Of a stretch of DNA of 64,000 nt, positions 59,575-64,000 are shown in pieces. The DNA is from Epsilonproteobacteria bacterium UBA4036 (GTDB lineage: Bacteria > Campylobacterota > Campylobacteria > Campylobacterales > Arcobacteraceae), in NCBI GenBank assembly GCA_002382325.1, contig DGAG01000007.1, forward strand, positions 248,001-312,000, read 5' to 3'. The notes beneath the pieces were generated by a model. It searched no databases. It was not told the origin of the DNA and saw only the letters and a list, made by a program, of their open reading frames with translations. How positions within the stretch are numbered: position 1 is the first letter of the stretch; each line of letters opens with the position of its first letter. The position numbers and the translations under genes were made by a program.

Positions 59575-59612
59575 AATACAAGAGAAATTTTCTCTTGTAT
59601 TGCTTCTTTTTT
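59575..59612 (+). terminator. Rho-independent terminator of the feo operon
   Basis: A perfect 12-bp stem (AATACAAGAGAA with TTCTCTTGTATT) has a 3-base loop, followed by GCTTCTTTTTTAT. It lies directly after the DUF4198 stop codon. Confidence 0.9.
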
Positions 59613-59747
59613 ATCACTTCCTCTTTTTTGCTTGTCATGATAATATTATATTTTAGCTATTGTTTAGACTATTTTTTCTATACTTTCAATATTAATAGTA
59701 AATATTATTATTGTAAAGAAACTCTGTAAAAGCTAAGTTATTATCTT

Positions 59748-59793
59748 GTTTACCCATTGTTGTAAACCGTTAATATCCGATTAACATTATAGT
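59748..59793 (+). promoter_or_regulatory. Efflux operon promoter with two palindromes
   Basis: GTTTAC and GTAAAC (59748-59767, 8-bp gap), and GTTAAT and ATTAAC (59769-59785, 5-bp gap), are perfect inverted repeats next to each other. A TATAGT (59788-59793) is a plausible -10, so the palindromes cover the -35 and spacer, where a repressor would bind. No regulator gene lies in this part of the window. Confidence 0.45.
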
Positions 59794-59840
59794 ATTACAA
59801 TTCAACATTAAAAATTTAGTGTAAAGGCTTTCTTGAATTT

Positions 59841-62800
59841 ATGTACAAAATCATTGATTTCTTTTTAAAAAATTCACGTCTTAACTATACCATTTTACTT
59901 TTTATTTTATTATTGGGAATTTTTGCTTATTTGAAAATTCCTAAAGAAGTTTTTCCTTCCGTTGAACTTGAATCTATTCGAATATCGGGTTCATACAGTG
60001 GTGCCAGTGCGGACAATATGAATAATTTTGCCGTGACTGAAATCGAAAATCAAATCGATTCAATTTCAGGCATTGAAGAGATTACTTCAAATATCAGTTC
60101 AGGCTATTTTAGCATTAAAGTTGAATTGCAAGATGGTGTTGATAAAAATCAAAAAATCAATGAAATCAAAGATGCCGTCAGTGCCGCTAAAAAGTATTTT
60201 CCCAATGATATGACAGAACCTACGGTAAAAAGTGTTGAGAGTCAATGGTCGTTATTGACCATATCATTAACTTCATTGAAATATGAACAAAAAGAGCTTT
60301 TAAGAATTGCCGAAAAATTAGAAACTGCCTTAATGCAAATAGAACATATTAATGCCATTGATAACTACGGAGATGCAGATTTAGAAGTTGCTTTGGTTTT
60401 AGACAATAAAAAAATAAATATGTATGGATTAAATGGTTCTTCTGTTGTATCAGCAATCAGTGAACTTTCTTATTTATACCCTGTTGCTAATATTGAGCAA
60501 GTGGGTAATCATATCTATTTAAGTGCCAGTAATAATAAGTTTGATCCTGCCATTTGGGAAAACAGTATTATAAAAGTCAATAACAAAAAAGTCTATTTAA
60601 AAGACATTGCTTCTATAACCGTAGATTACCCTATTAAAGAGACCATTGCTCGACTTAATGGAGAAAATACCCTTACCTTACGAGTCTATAAAGATAAATA
60701 TGGTGACAGCATCAAAATTGCCAAACAAATTGAAGAGGTTCTTAATACAACTCAAAAGACGTACAGTAATATCTCATTAATTATCTCCAGAGATAATTCT
60801 AAACCCATTCAAGAACGAATTAATACCATCATTGCTAACATTACATTAGGACTTATTTTAGTTGGATTTGCCATGTATCTTCTTATTAGTCCACGAATCT
60901 CTTTTGTTATTATTATGGGAATTCCTTTTTCATTTATTATTGGACTGTTGTTTATCGAACTTATGGGATACAGCCTTAATATGATTTCAATGATGGCAAT
61001 GCTTATTGCGTTGGGAATTGTTGTTGATGATGCGATTATTGTCAGTGAAAACATACAACGCCATTTAGATGAGGGCTATCCCATCCATCAAGCCGTATCC
61101 AAAGGGACAAAACAGATGATTGCCCCTGTTATAATTGCAGGGATGACCACGGTATTTGCTTTTTTACCTATGTTACTTATTAGCGGTGAAATGGGTCTTT
61201 TAATGAAGCTTATTCCCATTGTAATTTCGTGTTTAATCCTCTCTTCTATTCTTGAATCGTTTTTATTTTTGCCTTTACATGCGAAGCACTTTTTAAAAGC
61301 CAATGAAAAGCACTTAGATTGGACAAAACTCTATACCCTTTATGAAACAATATTGCACAAAGTTATTTATCATAAAAAGAGTTTTTTAATCACTTTTTTT
61401 ATCACTATTCCCATATTGAGCTTGTTGCTGATTCAAAGCAGCCGTTTTCAGTTTTTCCCAGATATGGATTCAAACAACATCACTCTTTCTATTAAACTTG
61501 ATGAATCAATCCCCATTGAAATCACCAATAGCATTGCAAAAAAATATGAGCAAACTTTACTGAGTCATGCCAAAGAGATTTATGTTAAAAATATTAATAC
61601 AACAATTGGTTGGTATACCGATATTACAGATACCAGCGAAACCATTGAAAATGGGTTTACTCTTTTTTTAGAGCTTGAAGATTTCAGAGAAGAAAATTTT
61701 GTGGAAAATTATATCAATCCCATTTTAAACTTCAGTTTTGATTTCCAACGTCCTACAAAAGTGCGTTTGATTACCACCAATGAAGCCATGAATATGATCA
61801 GGGATTTAGTTTCTCCTTTACTTAAAGAAGATAAAGTGGTTGAACACAATGTAACAACATCTCGCATTGGCGTGGTTAAAACTGACATTGAACTGCTTTT
61901 AAGTGCCAATAACACCACTGAACTTATCAAAAGTATTGATACCTTAAAAGAGAAACTCCATACTATCAATGGTGTTAAAGATATCAGTGATAACACTCGA
62001 TTGGGTCAAAGCGAATATCAATATGTGATTAATTCCTATGGAAAACAACTGGGCTTAACTGACGCAGGTGTTGCAAAAGCCATCAGCAGTTTCTTTTTAG
62101 AAAAAGAACAAGCCAATACCTTCAATGAAGAAGGTATTATAAAAATCACAACAAAATCTTTGTATAAAGACAATTTAGAGGAACTCAAGAACTTTTATAT
62201 TCCTTTGGATGATAATCAATATGTTCGTTTTATTGAAATTGCCGATTTCAAGATTAACAGAAATTTCGAGAAAATGGAAAAAGTCAATGGCAAAATCTAT
62301 AAAAAAGTCTTTGCCAATGTCGATAACTCTGTTATTAATGCCAATGAAGTTCTTAATTTGCTTGAACCTACATTAAAAAGCATTAAAAATAATGGTATTC
62401 AGATTAAATTTGGTGGTGAAAAAGAGAAGAGTGAACAAATGGCACTGGATTTAGTCAAAGCCTTTTTGGTTGCCCTATTTTTGATTTTTATTACGCTGTT
62501 GATTATTTTTCCCTCTTTTAAAAGTGCTTTTACCATTCTTTCTGTGATTCCTTTTACGATTATTGGTCCTATTATTGGGCACTTTATTATGGGCATTAAT
62601 CTGAATTCACAATCCATGATAGGTATGCTTGGTCTTGCGGGTGTTGTTATTAATGATGGCATTATTATGTTGGATTTTTTACATGAAACAAGAAGCAAAA
62701 AAGAGTTTTTTGAACGAGCCAAACAAAGAGTACGCCCCATTTTAATCACCTCATTAACCACCATGTTGGGACTGTTTACTTTGATATTTTTCCCCACAGG

Positions 62801-62921
62801 AGAATCGGTCATGCTGCAACCCATTGCTGTTTCTTTAGGATTTGGGATTTTATGGGGAACCATTTTGAATCTCATTTATATTCCTGCGCTGTTTGCAACC
62901 TTATTTAAAATAAAGGATTAA
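59841..62921 (+). CDS. RND-family efflux pump (AcrB/HAE1-like)
   Basis: The protein has 1026 residues with twelve membrane helices and two periplasmic loops. YLKIPKEVFPSVELESIRIS at the start and GIVVDDAIIVSENIQRHL in helix 4 carry the Asp-Asp proton relay (about residues 396-397) of drug-type RND pumps; GVVINDGIIMLDFLHETR lies in helix 10. Hydrophobic or amphiphilic substrates are likely, but the ion class is not excluded. First gene of an operon with adaptor (2 bp gap) and TolC-like genes. Confidence 0.9.
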   Translation: MYKIIDFFLKNSRLNYTILLFILLLGIFAYLKIPKEVFPSVELESIRISGSYSGASADNMNNFAVTEIENQIDSISGIEEITSNISSGYFSIKVELQDGVDKNQKINEIKDAVSAAKKYFPNDMTEPTVKSVESQWSLLTISLTSLKYEQKELLRIAEKLETALMQIEHINAIDNYGDADLEVALVLDNKKINMYGLNGSSVVSAISELSYLYPVANIEQVGNHIYLSASNNKFDPAIWENSIIKVNNKKVYLKDIASITVDYPIKETIARLNGENTLTLRVYKDKYGDSIKIAKQIEEVLNTTQKTYSNISLIISRDNSKPIQERINTIIANITLGLILVGFAMYLLISPRISFVIIMGIPFSFIIGLLFIELMGYSLNMISMMAMLIALGIVVDDAIIVSENIQRHLDEGYPIHQAVSKGTKQMIAPVIIAGMTTVFAFLPMLLISGEMGLLMKLIPIVISCLILSSILESFLFLPLHAKHFLKANEKHLDWTKLYTLYETILHKVIYHKKSFLITFFITIPILSLLLIQSSRFQFFPDMDSNNITLSIKLDESIPIEITNSIAKKYEQTLLSHAKEIYVKNINTTIGWYTDITDTSETIENGFTLFLELEDFREENFVENYINPILNFSFDFQRPTKVRLITTNEAMNMIRDLVSPLLKEDKVVEHNVTTSRIGVVKTDIELLLSANNTTELIKSIDTLKEKLHTINGVKDISDNTRLGQSEYQYVINSYGKQLGLTDAGVAKAISSFFLEKEQANTFNEEGIIKITTKSLYKDNLEELKNFYIPLDDNQYVRFIEIADFKINRNFEKMEKVNGKIYKKVFANVDNSVINANEVLNLLEPTLKSIKNNGIQIKFGGEKEKSEQMALDLVKAFLVALFLIFITLLIIFPSFKSAFTILSVIPFTIIGPIIGHFIMGINLNSQSMIGMLGLAGVVINDGIIMLDFLHETRSKKEFFERAKQRVRPILITSLTTMLGLFTLIFFPTGESVMLQPIAVSLGFGILWGTILNLIYIPALFATLFKIKD

Positions 62922-62923
62922 CC

Positions 62924-63625
62924 ATGAGAAAATACATTTTTTTACTGCTGCCCATTTTTTTATTTGCCAATCATTACATCGCAAAAGTTGAACCCAAAAA
63001 CCAATTCAGTATTTTTGCCAATACCAATGGAGAGATTACTTTTTTAGCAAAGAATAAAGAGATGAGTGTTGTCAATGAGGTTATTGTTCGCATTGATGAT
63101 GCTCTTGAAAAAGAGAATTTAAAACTCTATCAGGTTCAACTTGCACTTTACAAAGAAAAATTGGCTATTTTAGAGAATTATTTTGAAAAATATAAAACCA
63201 TTAAAGGCAAAAGCAGCTATGAACAAGATGAAAAATATATGGAGATTATTGAGCTTAAACACAGCATTAAAAGTCTTGAACTCTCTGTTGCCAACACCCA
63301 AGATATTTTAAACAAAAAAGTCATACGACTCAACAATCTTTACTTAAAAGAGTTTACAGTTAATCAATACGATTATGTGAGTGCTGGAACCAAAATTGCC
63401 ACAGCGTATGATATTTCAAAGGCAAAACTTATTGTCTATTTAAACAAAGAAGATTATGACAACGTCCTATCCAAAACGATTTATCTCAATGGAAAAAAAA
63501 GTAATGCCAAAATAAAGAAGTTGGATATCACGCCTGATACAACCTTTATTTCAGCATATAAAGCTGAAATAGAGATTGATTCACAAAATTTTGGTGAAAG
63601 TATCACCGTTGAGTTCAAACCATGA
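62924..63625 (+). CDS. Periplasmic adaptor of RND pump (HlyD-like)
   Basis: The protein has 233 residues, short for this class (usually 350-400). A signal peptide (about 1-16) is followed by a split lipoyl-like strand region, a coiled-coil hairpin (about 60-135, YQVQLALYKEKLAILENYFE), and a beta-barrel part ending near residue 230. The membrane-proximal domain is reduced or missing. It overlaps the TolC-like gene by 4 bp. Confidence 0.8.
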   Translation: MRKYIFLLLPIFLFANHYIAKVEPKNQFSIFANTNGEITFLAKNKEMSVVNEVIVRIDDALEKENLKLYQVQLALYKEKLAILENYFEKYKTIKGKSSYEQDEKYMEIIELKHSIKSLELSVANTQDILNKKVIRLNNLYLKEFTVNQYDYVSAGTKIATAYDISKAKLIVYLNKEDYDNVLSKTIYLNGKKSNAKIKKLDITPDTTFISAYKAEIEIDSQNFGESITVEFKP

Positions 63626-64000
63626 AATTACTCTCTTTTGTTACGGCATTAAGCCTTATATCCTATGCACAAGAAAATACGCCCTCTGTTTTGATGCCTT
63701 TAAAAGAAGAGATTAAGCAGCTTCAAATACAAAAAAGCATTGAGAAACAAAAAGTCAACCAATACGATTGGGTCAACGATATGACTTTGAATGCCACTCA
63801 AAGTAAAAATCAAACTCACCTCAAAAGTGAAGAGTATTATTTAAATCTTTCACAAAAGATTTTTGATTTTGGTGGTATTACAGGACAAATACAATACTCC
63901 AATGATTTATTTACCCAAGAATTATTGCAAATTGAACTCAATCACCAAGAAGATATTTATTTGCTATATGAAAATATGATACAGCTCAAACTCAATGATA
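63622..64000 (+). CDS. TolC-family outer-membrane protein (cut by window end)
   Basis: 126 codons are visible. A signal peptide (about 1-16, LLSFVTALSLISYAQ) is followed by helical sequence, then LSQKIFDFGGITGQIQYSND, the typical first TolC strand with the Phe-Asp-Phe-Gly-Gly turn. The start ATG overlaps the adaptor stop (ATGA). The 3' part lies outside the window. Confidence 0.85.
   Translation, partial: MKLLSFVTALSLISYAQENTPSVLMPLKEEIKQLQIQKSIEKQKVNQYDWVNDMTLNATQSKNQTHLKSEEYYLNLSQKIFDFGGITGQIQYSNDLFTQELLQIELNHQEDIYLLYENMIQLKLND

Noticed and set aside
62399..62875. 158-codon frame on the minus strand inside the RND pump gene
   Set aside because: It lies fully opposite a clear 1026-residue pump gene, and its reading shows no family motif and no ribosome site.

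Overview
The window is AT-rich DNA (roughly two thirds A+T by eye) from a bacterium that looks like an Arcobacter-group member of the Campylobacterota. The reasons are the codon style, histidine kinases with the IAHQWRQP H-box typical of that phylum, the mix of chemoreceptor, HDOD and PilZ signalling genes, and an Arcobacter-like gene repertoire. No rRNA, tRNA or CRISPR array was seen.

Layout. (1) 0.1-5 kb, all minus strand: a protoglobin/PsiE-like membrane sensor, then a small defence island with a Fic-protein remnant, a PARIS-like pair (AAA ATPase AriA plus DUF4435/Toprim AriB), a YhcG-type PDDEXK nuclease and a frameshifted gene tail. (2) 5-13 kb: the pyruvate dehydrogenase operon aceE-aceF-lpd, divergent from a lipoyl-assembly pair (LipM/LplA-like acyltransferase and lipA), so the enzyme and its cofactor pathway sit together. 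(3) 13-20 kb: a PepD-like dipeptidase, a DUF2461 gene, an unknown membrane protein, a chemoreceptor and ligA. Four of the gene junctions here carry arrays of a degenerate 7-bp repeat (RGTRANN) in inverted pairs that supply the stop codons of six genes. (4) 19.7-27.1 kb: a minus-strand signalling operon with a small membrane protein, an SLC5-transporter/histidine kinase fusion (CbrA-like), an HDOD protein, a receiver-PilZ protein and a haem-type (CxxCH) PAS histidine kinase.

(5) 27-38.5 kb: a thioesterase, an ABC-F ATPase, thiI and an AEC transporter. Then comes a quinone/electrophile-response block (MdaB, YgiN-like monooxygenase, EamA transporter, iron alcohol dehydrogenase, nitroreductase) divergent from an HxlR regulator that appears to be co-transcribed with sucCD. 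(6) 38.7-52.9 kb: an acquired island. A Tn3-family transposase, Phd/MazF-like toxin-antitoxin pair and resolvase are followed by metal-resistance genes (DUF3147, YnfA, a Zn/Cd-type P-ATPase, a CzcCBA/CusCBA efflux system and small periplasmic metal-related proteins). The island is bracketed by an 84-bp repeat in inverted orientation, with a third partial copy at the right edge.

(7) 53-59.6 kb: an iron-uptake operon behind a good Fur box. It holds a 41-residue FeoB-associated Cys-rich peptide, an unusual ABC transporter pair inserted between that peptide and feoA, then feoA, feoB, a small exported protein and a DUF4198 protein, closed by a strong terminator. (8) 59.8-64 kb: an RND-adaptor-TolC drug-type efflux operon cut by the window end, with two palindromes over its promoter.

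The best candidates for new biology are the heptad stop-codon arrays, the Feo-embedded ABC system with a non-canonical ATPase, the transporter-kinase/HDOD/PilZ/haem-kinase operon, and the repeat-bounded metal-resistance transposon.
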